Shown in pieces: positions 1-9,589 of a stretch of DNA of 64,000 bases. The translations under genes and the position numbers were made by a program. The number at the start of each line of letters is the position of its first letter. Position 1 is the stretch's first letter. This DNA comes from Planktotalea sp. Lineage in GTDB: Bacteria; Pseudomonadota; Alphaproteobacteria; Rhodobacterales; Rhodobacteraceae. The notes under the pieces were generated by a model. The model saw nothing but the letters and a program-made list of their open reading frames with translations. It ran no database searches and was not told where the DNA came from. The stretch lies in the NCBI RefSeq assembly GCF_018607995.1, contig NZ_JABBAL010000016.1, positions 1 to 64,000 of the forward strand, read 5' to 3'.

Positions 1-389
1 CAAAGGCCAAGCATGCACTAACTTTCAAATTGGACCACTCAAACGGGGCTACTCACAACCATAGGCCCCAAGTGCGCCGATTCTCAAACTTGTTTTACTA
101 AGCGGAAGCAACGATCAGCTGTCACTCAAGACTGGGGCTATAAATCTGCCAAGGCGAGCGCGCCATTCACAAGGACAGCACGCTCAAAATATGCCCTGCA
201 AAGAGCCAGCGATCCGCAATCGCATAAAAAAGGTCGGTTTTTGCATGCGCTAAATTGCGTACAAAACGCTTGTTTCCAAGTATTACCTCTTTGCGAACGC
301 ACGTTCTGATTTCATGCCTCTTGGTTGTGAGGTGCGCAACATTGGCCTAAACCCGTCCCTAACGATTATACTTAACGTGAGGAACCACA
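1..389. other. Non-coding leader upstream of metY
   Basis: No reading frame here looks like a gene on either strand. The stretch should hold the metY promoter and leader. A GAGG ribosome site lies at 379-382, eight bases before the metY ATG. A TATACT hexamer at 367-372 could be a -10 box, but it would give almost no leader. A small inverted repeat GAACG/CGTTC lies near 295-306. TGATTT near 308 followed by CCTAAA near 345 recalls parts of the SAM-II aptamer, but I could not fold the required first stem around them. Confidence 0.5.
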
Positions 390-1682
390 ATGACCGACGG
401 ACCCAGCTACGGCTTTGATACGCTGCAAATTCACGCAGGCGCGCGCCCCGACCCAGCAACAGGCGCACGGAACACGCCGATCTATCAAACCACAGCTTAC
501 GTATTTCGCGATGCAGAACATGCGGCTGCGCTTTTTAACCTACAAGAAGTCGGCTACATTTATTCCCGCTTGACCAACCCCACGGTTGCGGTTCTGCAAG
601 AACGCATAGCCACACTTGAGGGCGGTGTTGGCGCGGTGTGCTGCTCCTCGGGTCACGCAGCACAGATCATGGCACTCTTTCCGCTGATGCAGCCGGGCAA
701 TAATGTCGTTGTCTCCACACGTCTCTATGGCGGCACAATTACGCAGTTCAGCCAAACGATCAAACGTTTCGGTTGGGAAGCAAAGTTCGTCGATTTCGAT
801 GACGAAGAAGCCGTGAAAACCGCTATCGACGACAACACGCGCGCGGTCTTCTGCGAAGCAATTGCTAATCCCGGGGGCTACATCACCGACCTCGACGCTA
901 TTTCTGCAATCTCCGACGCTGCTGGCATTCCCTTGATCGTGGATAATACTGCGGCAACTCCCTACCTGTGCCGCCCGATCGAGCATGGTGCGACGCTGGT
1001 CGTACACTCCACCACAAAGTACCTCACAGGCAACGGCACCGTGACGGGTGGCTGCGTTGTCGACAGCGGCAAGTTTGATTGGACAGCGTCCGACAAATTC
1101 CCGTCCCTCAGCCAGCCAGAACCTGCTTATCACGGCCTCAAATTCGCAGAAACATTTGGCCCCTTGGCCTACACATTCCACGGCATCGCCATCGGGCTGC
1201 GCGATCTCGGTATGACGATGAACCCACAAGCAGCACATTATACGTTGATGGGCTGTGAAACCCTTTCCCTACGTATGCAACGCCATGTTGAGAACGCGCA
1301 AACCGTCGCAGGCTGGTTAGAAAAAAACGAGCATGTTGAGTATGTTACATACGCAGGTCTTCCCTCTTCACCTTACAACAAGCGCGTCGCTAAGATCTGC
1401 CCGAAAGGAGCAGGCGGCTTGTTCACATTCGCGCTAAAGGCGGGTTATGAAGGCTGCATCAAACTGGTCAACAGCCTTGAGATTTTCAGCCACGTCGCCA
1501 ACTTGGGTGACACACGCTCCTTAGTTATCCACTCGGCCTCGACCACACACCGCCAGCTCTCGCCAGAACAACAGGAAGCGGCGGGCGCGGGTCCGAATGT
1601 CGTGCGTATTTCCATCGGGATAGAGAACGCGGAAGATTTGATTGCTGACCTGGATCAAGCGATCAAAGCCGCCTCGAAGTAA
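390..1682 (+). CDS. metY: O-acetylhomoserine sulfhydrylase (aminocarboxypropyltransferase)
   Basis: This is a PLP enzyme of the Cys/Met metabolism family that makes homocysteine from O-acetylhomoserine and sulfide in the cytoplasm. At 430 residues it has the usual length for the MetY branch, which is longer than MetB/MetC (about 390). It opens with the typical FDTLQIHAG motif. The PLP lysine is K210 in HSTTKYLTGNG, and the C-terminal SLVIHSASTTHRQL block is characteristic. The ATG at 390 has a GAGG site eight bases upstream. The gene stands alone, and a strong hairpin terminator at 1705-1734 separates it from the convergent SIMPL remnant. Family assignment is firm. The preferred acyl donor (acetyl or succinyl) is inferred from the length and subfamily. 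Confidence 0.93.
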   Translation: MTDGPSYGFDTLQIHAGARPDPATGARNTPIYQTTAYVFRDAEHAAALFNLQEVGYIYSRLTNPTVAVLQERIATLEGGVGAVCCSSGHAAQIMALFPLMQPGNNVVVSTRLYGGTITQFSQTIKRFGWEAKFVDFDDEEAVKTAIDDNTRAVFCEAIANPGGYITDLDAISAISDAAGIPLIVDNTAATPYLCRPIEHGATLVVHSTTKYLTGNGTVTGGCVVDSGKFDWTASDKFPSLSQPEPAYHGLKFAETFGPLAYTFHGIAIGLRDLGMTMNPQAAHYTLMGCETLSLRMQRHVENAQTVAGWLEKNEHVEYVTYAGLPSSPYNKRVAKICPKGAGGLFTFALKAGYEGCIKLVNSLEIFSHVANLGDTRSLVIHSASTTHRQLSPEQQEAAGAGPNVVRISIGIENAEDLIADLDQAIKAASK

Positions 1683-1704
1683 ACGAGGTACACCAAAAGC
1701 TAGA

Positions 1705-1734
1705 ATGGCCCGAGGATCGTCTTGGGCCATTTTT
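1705..1734 (+). terminator. Rho-independent terminator after metY
   Basis: ATGGCCC and GGGCCAT form a seven-base stem around a 12-base loop, directly followed by TTTT on the plus strand. It lies between the convergent metY and the SIMPL pseudogene. Confidence 0.8.
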
Positions 1735-1739
1735 CATCT

Positions 1740-2468
1740 CTATTGTGCGATGTTGAACACGGCCTTAACACTCGAGCGCCGCGTTATTTCGCTTGCCCGA
1801 TTGGAACGGAAGATGAGCGCGCAGCCATTTCCATGACGCGTGGTGGAAAGCCTCCGCCGGAGCCAACCATTTCTTCGGTGATCAGCAAGCAACACCTCAC
1901 CAAGTTCCAGACCCGCTGCGAGCGCGTAAAGTTCCGCCTTTCGACGGGCATCAACCACAGCTGCGGTGCCCGCGCGATCTTAAATGGGTTCGGGATCAAT
2001 CAGGGCGAAGCGAAAGCTCGAAGACGAATTTACCCCATCTCGGGCCATCTTATCCAGGACCTCCCCTAGCGTCGTAAGATCGAGCAATGTGAACGTCACT
2101 GAATTCGACGCTTCAAAGCCGATAGGATTTAAAACTGATCCGTCGCCGTCATAGCGTTTTCTCCGTCGCCACACGGGATTAAGCGTCAACGGCAGGGTTT
2201 GCATATTGGCCCGCTCGACACCCATTTTCTCCATCCGAGAGAGAATCGCTGCAACCGTTTTGCTGGTTTCCCCAAGCGCACCCGCTGCGCTTTTCGCCAC
2301 ATGACGTGCACCCAAGGTGATAACGGCTTTGTCAGGAGTAGCCGCAATTTGCGCTTCTCCGATCACCACAATGGTGCAAAGTGGCTCTGTCTCTTGCACC
2401 AAGTTTTGCGTCCCCACACTTGCTGCAATTGCAAGTGCAAACAAAAATACCCAATTTTTTAAGAACAT
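1740..2468 (-). pseudogene. SIMPL-domain (DUF541) secreted protein, broken
   Basis: The intact part (1980-2468) has a signal peptide at residues 1-20 and the SIMPL pattern VIGEAQIAATPDKAVITLG, common in periplasmic or exported proteins of unclear function. It stops at an in-frame TAA (1980-1982) after the LIDPEP motif, where a codon such as CAA (Gln) would fit. The same frame then continues with clear family sequence (DARRKAELYALAAGLELG). It shifts frame near 1880 to give ITEEMVGSGGGFPPRVM, and shifts back near 1800 to end with ITRRSSVKAVFNIAQ, a typical SIMPL C terminus. So there is one nonsense change plus two compensating frameshifts. Read through, the product would be about 240 residues, the normal size. 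A decayed gene is the simplest reading; sequencing error is the alternative. Confidence 0.8.
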
Positions 2469-2704
2469 TGTAACACCTTACACCGATTTTACTATCAACA
2501 GGGCCTATACTGCTTCCCCGCCTCTTTGCTTTAGTCGCAAGCGACCTCGATATCCTTGGCACTAAGGTAGTACACTCAAGAAGGGGAAACTTTGGGCAAA
2601 CTTCTCTCAGGCAACGCTTCTTCCACTAGGCAAGAAGCTGCTATACTTTATCAAATATCGCGCACCGACTCCCAGTGCGCGTTTGGGGAGACTAAAACAC
2701 CAGT

Positions 2705-5287
2705 ATGAGACTGAATTTTGCATTGTCGCTTTCATTCAGCGGTATCCAACTTTTGCAGCAGCAAGAGAATGGGTGGGGCCGTGTGGGTGATGTCGACATA
2801 GGTTCCGCCGATCTCACGGGCGATCTTGCTGCTTTGCGCGCCAAAGCAGAGGCGCTTGGCAACGGGCCTGTCGAAACCAAATTGATTATCGCCGACGACC
2901 AGATCAAATATCTAACGGTTGATGCCACAGGCTTGGACAAAGATGCTCTTCAAAATTCTGTGCTTGGTGCGCTTGACGGCGCAACGCCCTATCCAGTCGA
3001 TGATCTGGCGTTCGATTTCGCCAATGAGGCCGGACAGGTTCATATAGCCGCCGTCGCAAAAGAAACTCTGCAAGAAGCGGAAGCCTTCGCAACAGAGCAT
3101 GGTTTCGCCCCGATGGTATTTGTTGCTGCGACAGCGCCTGTAAATTTTCCGTATGAACCTTTCTTTGGCGTCAGTACTTTGGCCAAATCAAAGGGAGTTA
3201 CCACGCTCGTTACGGATGGCAAGCCTGCAATTGCGACGGGTGATGCGATCCCTCTTCCAACGCTAGTTGTCCCTGATCCAGAGCCCGTAATTCCGTCGAG
3301 CGAAGACGCGCCGAATGATCTCATAGAGGAATTGAAAATTACGGTTCCCGGCTTTTCCTCGCGCCGCAGTGCGCCAGAACCTGCGGCACCAGCACCCACC
3401 GAAACTGTCGCAAAGCCGGTATCGCCCCTACTTGCAGCACCGCCGCGTTTAGACGAGGCTCAGCGGCAAGCCGATCCAGTGATGCCTCCTGCGGCCGCGA
3501 TCCCTGCACCAAATGCAACGAAGCCTGGGGTTGGTCAATCCCCGCAAGTGACAGGCATGTCTGACGCAGCTTTGGAAGAGACAAAAGTTGACTCAAAGCT
3601 TGGCACTTTGCGCCCTGGCCTTGCATATGTAGAAGGCGATTTCCCCGACAACATCCCTCCGATGCCCGCTGACTTTGCCGCTTCGCCACGCACGGTGCCT
3701 GCGTTTCAGGGTGCTGCTGACGGTGCACTGATTGCCAACCTTCGCGCGCCTGCACCGATTGTTGAGGAAGCTGCACCAAATAAACTGAAAGAAAACGGAT
3801 CGAAAGCCACTGCAAAAGCCTTTGCACTTGCAGGAACGGCAGGTGGTGCAACCTTGGCTGGCGCACGCGGGTTAATGGCGAAGCGTGCAACAAAAGCCGA
3901 ACCCCCAGCCGCACTGGAACCTGTCGTTGATGCCGCCATCTCTGCGCGCGAAGACGAAAAGCAGCGCATGACTGTCTTCGGTGCACGCAAGCCTCAGAAA
4001 AAGAAAGAAAACATCGCCGTCGGCGGTAAGCCGCGCTTCCTTGGCTTGATTCTTACTGCCATTCTTTTGCTGTTTTTGGTGACTGTCGCGGCCTGGGCCT
4101 CTGTCTTTTTGGACGATGGTCTGGCTCGCTTTTTTGGTGGCGATAATCGCAACAAAGCAATTGCAGAACTGCCTAATCCAGATGCTGAGAAAGATAACGA
4201 GGCGTTGATAGAACTGGCGTCCTTGCCCACTGGTGAAGACGATGTCTTGATTGAAGACCTCCCGCTGAGGAACGAAGGGCTTGCTCAGGTTGAGTCTGTG
4301 GCCCCAGTTATTTCACCAGAGGAAGCGGCCGCGAAATACGCCGCAACTGGCATCTGGCTCGCCACACCCGTGCAACCCGCATTACCGCCGCAAATCGCGC
4401 TAGATGACGTTTACCCAGCTTCGATTGATGCGCGCATTAGCGGTCAAGATGCCTTTGCATTAGAGCCTTTGACGCAGCCTCGTGATGCATTGCCTCAAGG
4501 TTTGACAGGACCGCCAACAGCGGGCTCCCAGTTCGCATTTGATGAAAATGGCCTTGTGCCTGCAACACCGGATGGCGCGATCACGCCGGAAGGCGCTTTG
4601 GTATTTCTGGGACGCCCCGCGCGCGTGCCACCAGCTGTTCCTGAGCGCCTTCGCACCGCTGCACTTACGCCGGCTGACGCACTTACGACGCCCGGCACGG
4701 AATTTGAGAGCGGCCTGTTCGCCTCTCTGCGCCCGAAAACGCGCCCCGAAACGTTGGTCGAAGACACTGAGCGCACGCAATTAGGTGGCAATTCTCGCGC
4801 AGAGCTCGCTAAGATTCGTCCAAAGCTGCGCCCACGCGTAGAAAAGGAAGTTGCGGAAACAGAATCCGCTGTCGTGCCTGCGACCCGTTTGGCCATTGCC
4901 AGTTCTCGTAAACCATCCCAACGACCGCGCAATTTTGCGCAGATCGTATCGCGCGCGCAAAAGCAGTCTGAGCGTCAGACAGAACAACAAGCAACTCAAG
5001 TCGCAGCGGTTGCGCCCAGAACTGTCAAACCGCGCATTCCATCCAGCGCATCTGTCGCCAAAACAGCAACCGTCAGAAATGCAATCAATCTCAGCCGCGT
5101 AAACCTTATTGGTGTTTACGGCAAACCTTCCAGTCGACGCGCGCTGGTTCGGCTTTCGAGCGGGCGCTACAAGAAAGTGAAAGTCGGCGATCGTGTCGAT
5201 GGTGGACGTGTTTCTGCGATTGGCGAAGGTCAACTTATTTACACAAAACGGGGTCGTAATGTGACCTTGAGAATGCCCAAAGGCTAA
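2705..5287 (+). CDS. Single-span protein with GspL/PilM-like N terminus and GspC/PilP-like C terminus
   Basis: The first 150 or so residues follow the GspL/PilM cytoplasmic pattern: an IADDQIKYLTV strand, a conserved helix, then YPVDDLAFDF and HIAAVAKETL with a following helix. A low-complexity stretch rich in Pro, Ala, Lys and Glu follows (about 190-440). One membrane span lies at about 445-468 (GLILTAILLLFLVTVAAWAS), preceded by basic residues, so the N terminus should be inside. A second disordered stretch in the periplasm follows. Residues 798-860 (LIGVYGKPSSRRALVRLSSG, KVGDRVDGG, GEGQLIYT) have the GspC homology-region/PilP beta fold pattern. No other secretion or pilus gene is near. Known relatives, as I recall, are hypothetical Rhodobacterales proteins. 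The function is not established; the domain reading is inference from pattern. Confidence 0.7.
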   Translation: MRLNFALSLSFSGIQLLQQQENGWGRVGDVDIGSADLTGDLAALRAKAEALGNGPVETKLIIADDQIKYLTVDATGLDKDALQNSVLGALDGATPYPVDDLAFDFANEAGQVHIAAVAKETLQEAEAFATEHGFAPMVFVAATAPVNFPYEPFFGVSTLAKSKGVTTLVTDGKPAIATGDAIPLPTLVVPDPEPVIPSSEDAPNDLIEELKITVPGFSSRRSAPEPAAPAPTETVAKPVSPLLAAPPRLDEAQRQADPVMPPAAAIPAPNATKPGVGQSPQVTGMSDAALEETKVDSKLGTLRPGLAYVEGDFPDNIPPMPADFAASPRTVPAFQGAADGALIANLRAPAPIVEEAAPNKLKENGSKATAKAFALAGTAGGATLAGARGLMAKRATKAEPPAALEPVVDAAISAREDEKQRMTVFGARKPQKKKENIAVGGKPRFLGLILTAILLLFLVTVAAWASVFLDDGLARFFGGDNRNKAIAELPNPDAEKDNEALIELASLPTGEDDVLIEDLPLRNEGLAQVESVAPVISPEEAAAKYAATGIWLATPVQPALPPQIALDDVYPASIDARISGQDAFALEPLTQPRDALPQGLTGPPTAGSQFAFDENGLVPATPDGAITPEGALVFLGRPARVPPAVPERLRTAALTPADALTTPGTEFESGLFASLRPKTRPETLVEDTERTQLGGNSRAELAKIRPKLRPRVEKEVAETESAVVPATRLAIASSRKPSQRPRNFAQIVSRAQKQSERQTEQQATQVAAVAPRTVKPRIPSSASVAKTATVRNAINLSRVNLIGVYGKPSSRRALVRLSSGRYKKVKVGDRVDGGRVSAIGEGQLIYTKRGRNVTLRMPKG

Positions 5288-5335
5288 AAGTCCCAGTTTA
5301 GCAGACCTGCCACACCTGCGCGAAAAGAAGTCAGC

Positions 5336-5791
5336 ATGTTAGATGACATAGACAAAAAACTGCTTGCCGCACTCCAAAGCAACGCACATTACACCGCCCA
5401 AGATCTTAGCGAACGGCTTAACCTGTCAGCCAGCCAAGCGGGACGACGCCGTCAAAAGCTGGAAGCAGATGGGTATATCAGTGGCTATCATGCGCATCTT
5501 GAAGCGTCTCGCATTGGCCTCACGGTTCAAGCGTTTGTTCAAGTTCAGCTTAGATCGCATGGCCCCAAAGAAGCGCGCAGTTTCGCGAGTCTTGCCGAAG
5601 TACGGCCAGAAATTATTAGCGTTTGGACGTTAACGGGGGATTCCGACTATCTTTTGCGCATTTATTGCTCAGATCTCAGCAGCTTAAATCAACTTATCCA
5701 CGATGTTATTCTTCCACATCCTGCTGTAGCCCGCGTGCAAAGTCAGATAGTTATGGACCAATTGAAGCAAGACGCGCCGCTTCCGACCTGA
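5336..5791 (+). CDS. Lrp/AsnC family transcriptional regulator
   Basis: At 151 residues this is a full-length Lrp-type regulator. Residues 3-55 form the winged helix-turn-helix (DDIDKKLLAALQSNA, LSERLNLSASQAGRRRQKLE). Residues 65-145 form the RAM ligand-binding domain (VQAFVQVQL, SVWTLTGDSDYLLRIYC). The recognition helix is slightly unusual, with SASQAGRRRQ in place of the common SPSACLRRV. The Kef-type antiporter gene begins 24 bases downstream on the same strand, and the 860-residue gene ends 48 bases upstream. Nothing in the sequence identifies the effector. Confidence 0.9.
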   Translation: MLDDIDKKLLAALQSNAHYTAQDLSERLNLSASQAGRRRQKLEADGYISGYHAHLEASRIGLTVQAFVQVQLRSHGPKEARSFASLAEVRPEIISVWTLTGDSDYLLRIYCSDLSSLNQLIHDVILPHPAVARVQSQIVMDQLKQDAPLPT

Positions 5792-5815
5792 GCGCGCCAA
5801 AGTTGAAAGTGCTCG

Positions 5816-7693
5816 ATGGAAGGCTTTTTATTTTCAGCGTCGATCTATCTGGGGGCCGCCGTCATTGCGGTTCCCGTTGCTGCACGCTTGGGCCTCGGCT
5901 CAGTGCTTGGATATTTGGCAGCGGGCATTCTGATCGGTCCGCTTTTGGGATTGGTGGGTGCAGAAACGAAGGATCTGCAACATTTCGCTGAGTTTGGCGT
6001 AGTGATGATGCTCTTTCTGATCGGGCTAGAACTGGAACCTCGCGCGCTTTGGGATATGCGACATCGTTTGATTGGGTTGGGCGGATTGCAAATTACGCTC
6101 ACGACCCTTGCGATCATGATTGGCGCAATGGCACTCGGATTTTATTGGTCTATTGCTTTGGCGGTTGGCCTGATTTTCGCGCTGTCTTCTACCGCAATCG
6201 TGCTACAAACTCTTAGCGAAAAGGGTCTGATGCGCACTGCGGGCGGGCGTTCTACGTTTTCTGTTCTATTGACGCAAGATATTGCAGTTATCCCGGTCCT
6301 CGCGATTCTACCGCTTCTCGCGCTACCCAAAGCAATGACGCTGAGCGCAGATGGCTCGATCAATCGCCACATCGGCGACCAACACGGTGCGGATCATACC
6401 ACACTCAACTTAACCTCGGACCTACCGGGCTGGGGCGTTACACTTATCACTTTGGGTGCAATTGCTGCGATTATTCTTGCAGGCGTTTACCTCGCACGGC
6501 CTGTGTTTCGCTTTATCCATGCGAGCCACTTGCGCGAAATGTTCACCGCGCTGGCGCTCTTGATCGTGGTTGGGATCTCGTTCCTGATGCTGCTCGTTGG
6601 CCTTTCACCCGCCCTTGGCGCATTCCTTGCAGGCGTGGTTCTGGCGAACTCCGAGTTCCGGCACGAACTTGAAACAGACATTGAACCCTTCAAAGGTCTT
6701 CTGCTTGGCCTGTTCTTCATCACCGTTGGTGCTGGCATCAACTTTGCTGTTCTGGAGCGCGATACGATTGCGATCTTGAGCTTGACCGCAGCCGTCATCC
6801 TGATCAAAGGCCTCGTCCTTTATGCGCTGACGCGGATTTTCAAGCTACACGGTCAAGATCGTTGGCTGTTTACGCTTGGTCTTGCACAGGCAGGCGAATT
6901 TGGCTTCATCCTAACCGCATTTTCCGTCGCGCAAGATGTCATCCCAGTCAGCCTTTCGGAACGCATTTTGTTGATCATCGCACTCTCGATGTTGATCACA
7001 CCACTTTTGTTCATCCTGATGGAAGTAATCAACAAGCGTTTTCGCGGCGCAAACCAAGACATCACGCATGACGAGATCGATGATGAAGGGCCTGTCATCA
7101 TTGCCGGCGTCGGTCGATTTGGTCAAATTGTGAACCGCCTGGTCGGCTCAGCGGGGTTCAAAACTATCGTGATTGATCATGACATAAAAACCATCGAATT
7201 GATGCGCCGCTTTGGATTCAAAGGGTTCTTCGGTGATCCAACACGCCCCGACATGCTGCGCGCGACTGGATTGGCCAATGCGCGCGTCCTAGTAGTGGCG
7301 CTTGATGATCCCGCGGCAACTTTGAAACTGGTGCTCTATGCGCGTAAAGAGCGCCCCGATTTACACATAATCGCGCGCGCACAGGATCGCAGTGATGTTT
7401 TTCGCCTCTATGGCGCAGGCGCGAATGATATTGTGCGCGAGATGTTTGACAGTTCTCTACGCGCAGGCCGCTATGTACTTGAGAATATTGGATTAACTGA
7501 GTTCGAAGCGGCAGAAGCCGAAAAAACCTTTTATGCCCACGATCGTCATGCGATCCGCGAGTTGGCCGAAGTCTGGGATCCAGATACGCCATCAGGCGAA
7601 AACAGAGCTTATATCGCGCGGGCGAAGGACCTGGAGCGAGACCTAGAAGCCTCGCTCCTCACAATTTTGGAAGCGCGTAAATCCGGGGATTAG
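5816..7693 (+). CDS. Kef-type monovalent cation:proton antiporter with TrkA-N domain
   Basis: This is an inner-membrane antiporter of the CPA2 family (625 residues). Residues 1-400 hold 12-13 membrane spans with family motifs, including [19 protein letters not shown] and [10 protein letters not shown]. From residue about 425 comes a cytoplasmic Rossmann regulatory domain ([17 protein letters not shown], with Asp-His further on) as in KefB/KefC, which bind nucleotide or glutathione ligands. Its length and order fit the KefB/KefC/YbaL type. The usual partner quinone reductase (KefF/KefG) is not adjacent. It ends overlapping the convergent cobT by four bases. K+/H+ or Na+/H+ exchange cannot be told apart from sequence. 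Confidence 0.9.
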   Translation: MEGFLFSASIYLGAAVIAVPVAARLGLGSVLGYLAAGILIGPLLGLVGAETKDLQHFAEFGVVMMLFLIGLELEPRALWDMRHRLIGLGGLQITLTTLAIMIGAMALGFYWSIALAVGLIFALSSTAIVLQTLSEKGLMRTAGGRSTFSVLLTQDIAVIPVLAILPLLALPKAMTLSADGSINRHIGDQHGADHTTLNLTSDLPGWGVTLITLGAIAAIILAGVYLARPVFRFIHASHLREMFTALALLIVVGISFLMLLVGLSPALGAFLAGVVLANSEFRHELETDIEPFKGLLLGLFFITVGAGINFAVLERDTIAILSLTAAVILIKGLVLYALTRIFKLHGQDRWLFTLGLAQAGEFGFILTAFSVAQDVIPVSLSERILLIIALSMLITPLLFILMEVINKRFRGANQDITHDEIDDEGPVIIAGVGRFGQIVNRLVGSAGFKTIVIDHDIKTIELMRRFGFKGFFGDPTRPDMLRATGLANARVLVVALDDPAATLKLVLYARKERPDLHIIARAQDRSDVFRLYGAGANDIVREMFDSSLRAGRYVLENIGLTEFEAAEAEKTFYAHDRHAIRELAEVWDPDTPSGENRAYIARAKDLERDLEASLLTILEARKSGD

Positions 7694-8697
7694 CCCGCTG
7701 CGACGCCTGCCTCAGCGAAAGTCGCCATGCCAGAATGGCACTCGACTGCTGCGACGAGAACATTGATAGCAAGCGTAGCACCGGAGCCCTCACCGAGACG
7801 CATGTCAAGGGACAAGATCGCCTCTTTATCAAGTTCTGCCAGAAGCTTACCGTGCGCGCCCTCTTGGCTCAGATGTCCTGCAACCACGTGATCAAGCGCC
7901 CCATTCTGGGCTTTCGCAAGACAGGCCGCAGCGGCGGTGCAGATGAACCCATCCATGATCACAGGAATGCGCTTGGCACGCGCGCTCACAATTGCGCCCG
8001 CCATTGCCGCAAGTTCACGCCCACCCAAGCAGCGTAAGATTTCCAGCGCGTCTTCACTTGCGTGCAGCGCCGCGCCTTCCGCGACAACCCGCGTTTTGTT
8101 AGCTAATCCTGCATCATCAACGCCCGTGCCCCGCCCTGTCCAATCCGCAGCGTCACCTCCAAAAAGCGCCGTTGCAATTGCAGCAGCAGAAGTGGTGTTG
8201 CCGATGCCCATTTCACCCACGACCAGCATTTCCGTGTCAGCGTCCACAGCGTTCCAGCCTGTTGTAAGTGCAGCCACAACCTCAGCCTCGCTCATCGCCG
8301 CCTCTTTGGTGAAATCTGCCGTAGGCGTATCGAGATCCAGCGCATGTACGCTCATCTCTGCCCCTGCCACACGGCTTAGTTGGTTCACAGCAGCGCCGCC
8401 ATGTTCAAAATTTGCAACCATTTGCACTGTCACTTCGGGTGGAAAGGCTGAAACCCTCTGTGCCGTTACACCATGGTTGCCTGCAAAAACAATTACTTGG
8501 CGCTTGCCAACGCTGGGCCGATCCGTACTACGCCACCCACCATACCAAATCGCCAACTCTTCAAGACGGCCCAAAGCGCCGGGCGGTTTGGTCAATTGGC
8601 CGTTGCGCTCTTGCGCGCCTGCAACAGCGTTTGCATCAGCGTTTGGCATCGCCGCGAGCAGCGCGTGAAACTCGGCTAAAGAAGAAAATGTACTCAT
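7690..8697 (-). CDS. cobT: Nicotinate-nucleotide-dimethylbenzimidazole phosphoribosyltransferase
   Basis: CobT transfers phosphoribose from nicotinate mononucleotide to 5,6-dimethylbenzimidazole to make alpha-ribazole phosphate, the lower ligand of cobalamin. With the start at 8697 ([14 protein letters not shown]) the protein has 335 residues, close to the usual 340-350. A longer frame reaches 8832 but would overlap the divergent cobS and lacks family sequence. Visible motifs are [33 protein letters not shown] and the C-terminal GEGSGA carrying the catalytic glutamate. It is divergent from cobS with about 80 bases between the starts, so the two probably share a promoter region. Confidence 0.93.
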   Translation of the reverse strand: MSTFSSLAEFHALLAAMPNADANAVAGAQERNGQLTKPPGALGRLEELAIWYGGWRSTDRPSVGKRQVIVFAGNHGVTAQRVSAFPPEVTVQMVANFEHGGAAVNQLSRVAGAEMSVHALDLDTPTADFTKEAAMSEAEVVAALTTGWNAVDADTEMLVVGEMGIGNTTSAAAIATALFGGDAADWTGRGTGVDDAGLANKTRVVAEGAALHASEDALEILRCLGGRELAAMAGAIVSARAKRIPVIMDGFICTAAAACLAKAQNGALDHVVAGHLSQEGAHGKLLAELDKEAILSLDMRLGEGSGATLAINVLVAAVECHSGMATFAEAGVAAG

Positions 8698-8776
8698 GAT
8701 CGGCTCTTTCGTTGTAAGCATCTTTGTATCTGTGTTTAACGTGCTCTGCATAAGCGACAAGGTAGGAACGACCCTT

Positions 8777-9529
8777 TTGGCACAGCAAAACGACCTCTTA
8801 AAAGATATCGCGCTGGCACTGAGCTTGCTCACACGGCTCCCGATCCGATTAGATGAAGACGCTTACGCCCAGAGCGCGCGCGCGGCTTGGGCCTATCCGC
8901 TGGTTGGGGTGGTGACCGGTTTGATCACCTGCATCGCTGCGAAACTTGCGCTTTGGATCGGTTTGCCCCTATGGAGCGCTGCTATCTTGGCGTTGGCCGC
9001 TGGCATCGTCGTGACGGGCGCAATGCATGAGGACGGTTTGGGCGATTGCGCCGATGGGTTCTGGGGTGGTTGGGACCCTGCGATGCGGCTGAAAATCATG
9101 AAAGACAGTCAGATCGGCACTTATGGTGTTTTGGCTTTAGGGATCACTTTGGCCCTGCGTGTTGGCGTGCTGGTAGAGCTGTTGCGCTTTGACAATTGGG
9201 CGCTACCGTTGGTTGCGGTTCACGTTGCGTCGCGCGCTGTGATGCCTGCGATTATGACGGCACTGCCTCACGCCCGTGACGTTGGTCTGTCCAAATCTGT
9301 TGGCGTTGTCTCTATGCATTGTGCACAAATTGCGGCTGGGGTCGGAGTACTCGCTTTAATATTTACGTTTGGGTTTTACGGGATTGCGATGGCGCTTGTT
9401 GCCGCGATCTGCGCTTATTTTTGCATAACGCTGACTCGCGCAAAGATCGAAGGTCAGACTGGTGACGTCTGCGGCGCAAGCCAGCAAGTCACTGAAGCGG
9501 CACTGCTTCTTACCCTACTGGCGGGCTAA
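8777..9529 (+). CDS. cobS: Adenosylcobinamide-GDP ribazoletransferase
   Basis: CobS is the membrane enzyme that joins adenosylcobinamide-GDP to alpha-ribazole (phosphate) in the last step of cobalamin assembly, using the product of CobT next door. The metal-binding acidic motif [15 protein letters not shown] is clear, and several hydrophobic spans follow. I prefer the TTG at 8777, preceded by AGGTAGGA ten bases upstream, which gives 250 residues and starts just before the conserved [13 protein letters not shown]. An ATG at 8696 is in frame but would overlap the cobT start and adds unconserved sequence. Confidence 0.88.
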   Translation: MAQQNDLLKDIALALSLLTRLPIRLDEDAYAQSARAAWAYPLVGVVTGLITCIAAKLALWIGLPLWSAAILALAAGIVVTGAMHEDGLGDCADGFWGGWDPAMRLKIMKDSQIGTYGVLALGITLALRVGVLVELLRFDNWALPLVAVHVASRAVMPAIMTALPHARDVGLSKSVGVVSMHCAQIAAGVGVLALIFTFGFYGIAMALVAAICAYFCITLTRAKIEGQTGDVCGASQQVTEAALLLTLLAG

Positions 9530-9535
9530 AATAGA

Positions 9536-9567
9536 AAAGCCGCGCTTCCTCCCAAAAGCGCGGCTTT
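9536..9567. terminator. Bidirectional terminator between cobS and carD
   Basis: AAAGCCGCGC pairs with GCGCGGCTTT around a short loop. T runs flank both sides, so it can end the convergent cobS and carD transcripts. Confidence 0.85.
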
Positions 9568-9589
9568 CCCTGTTCCCTGAAAAGTCGGC

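Noticed and set aside
540-1238. A 232-codon frame on the minus strand inside metY
   Set aside because: It is antisense to a clear PLP enzyme, is rich in Cys and His as shadow frames are, and has no family resemblance.
3339-3986. A 215-codon minus-strand frame inside the 860-residue gene
   Set aside because: Gln/Arg/Leu-rich shadow of a Pro/Ala-rich coding frame with no motif.
7937-8668. A 243-codon plus-strand frame inside cobT
   Set aside because: Ser/Ala-rich shadow of the true minus-strand gene, which has all CobT motifs.
8696-8776. N-terminal extension of cobS from ATG 8696
   Set aside because: It overlaps the divergent cobT start and adds unconserved residues; TTG 8777 has a ribosome site.
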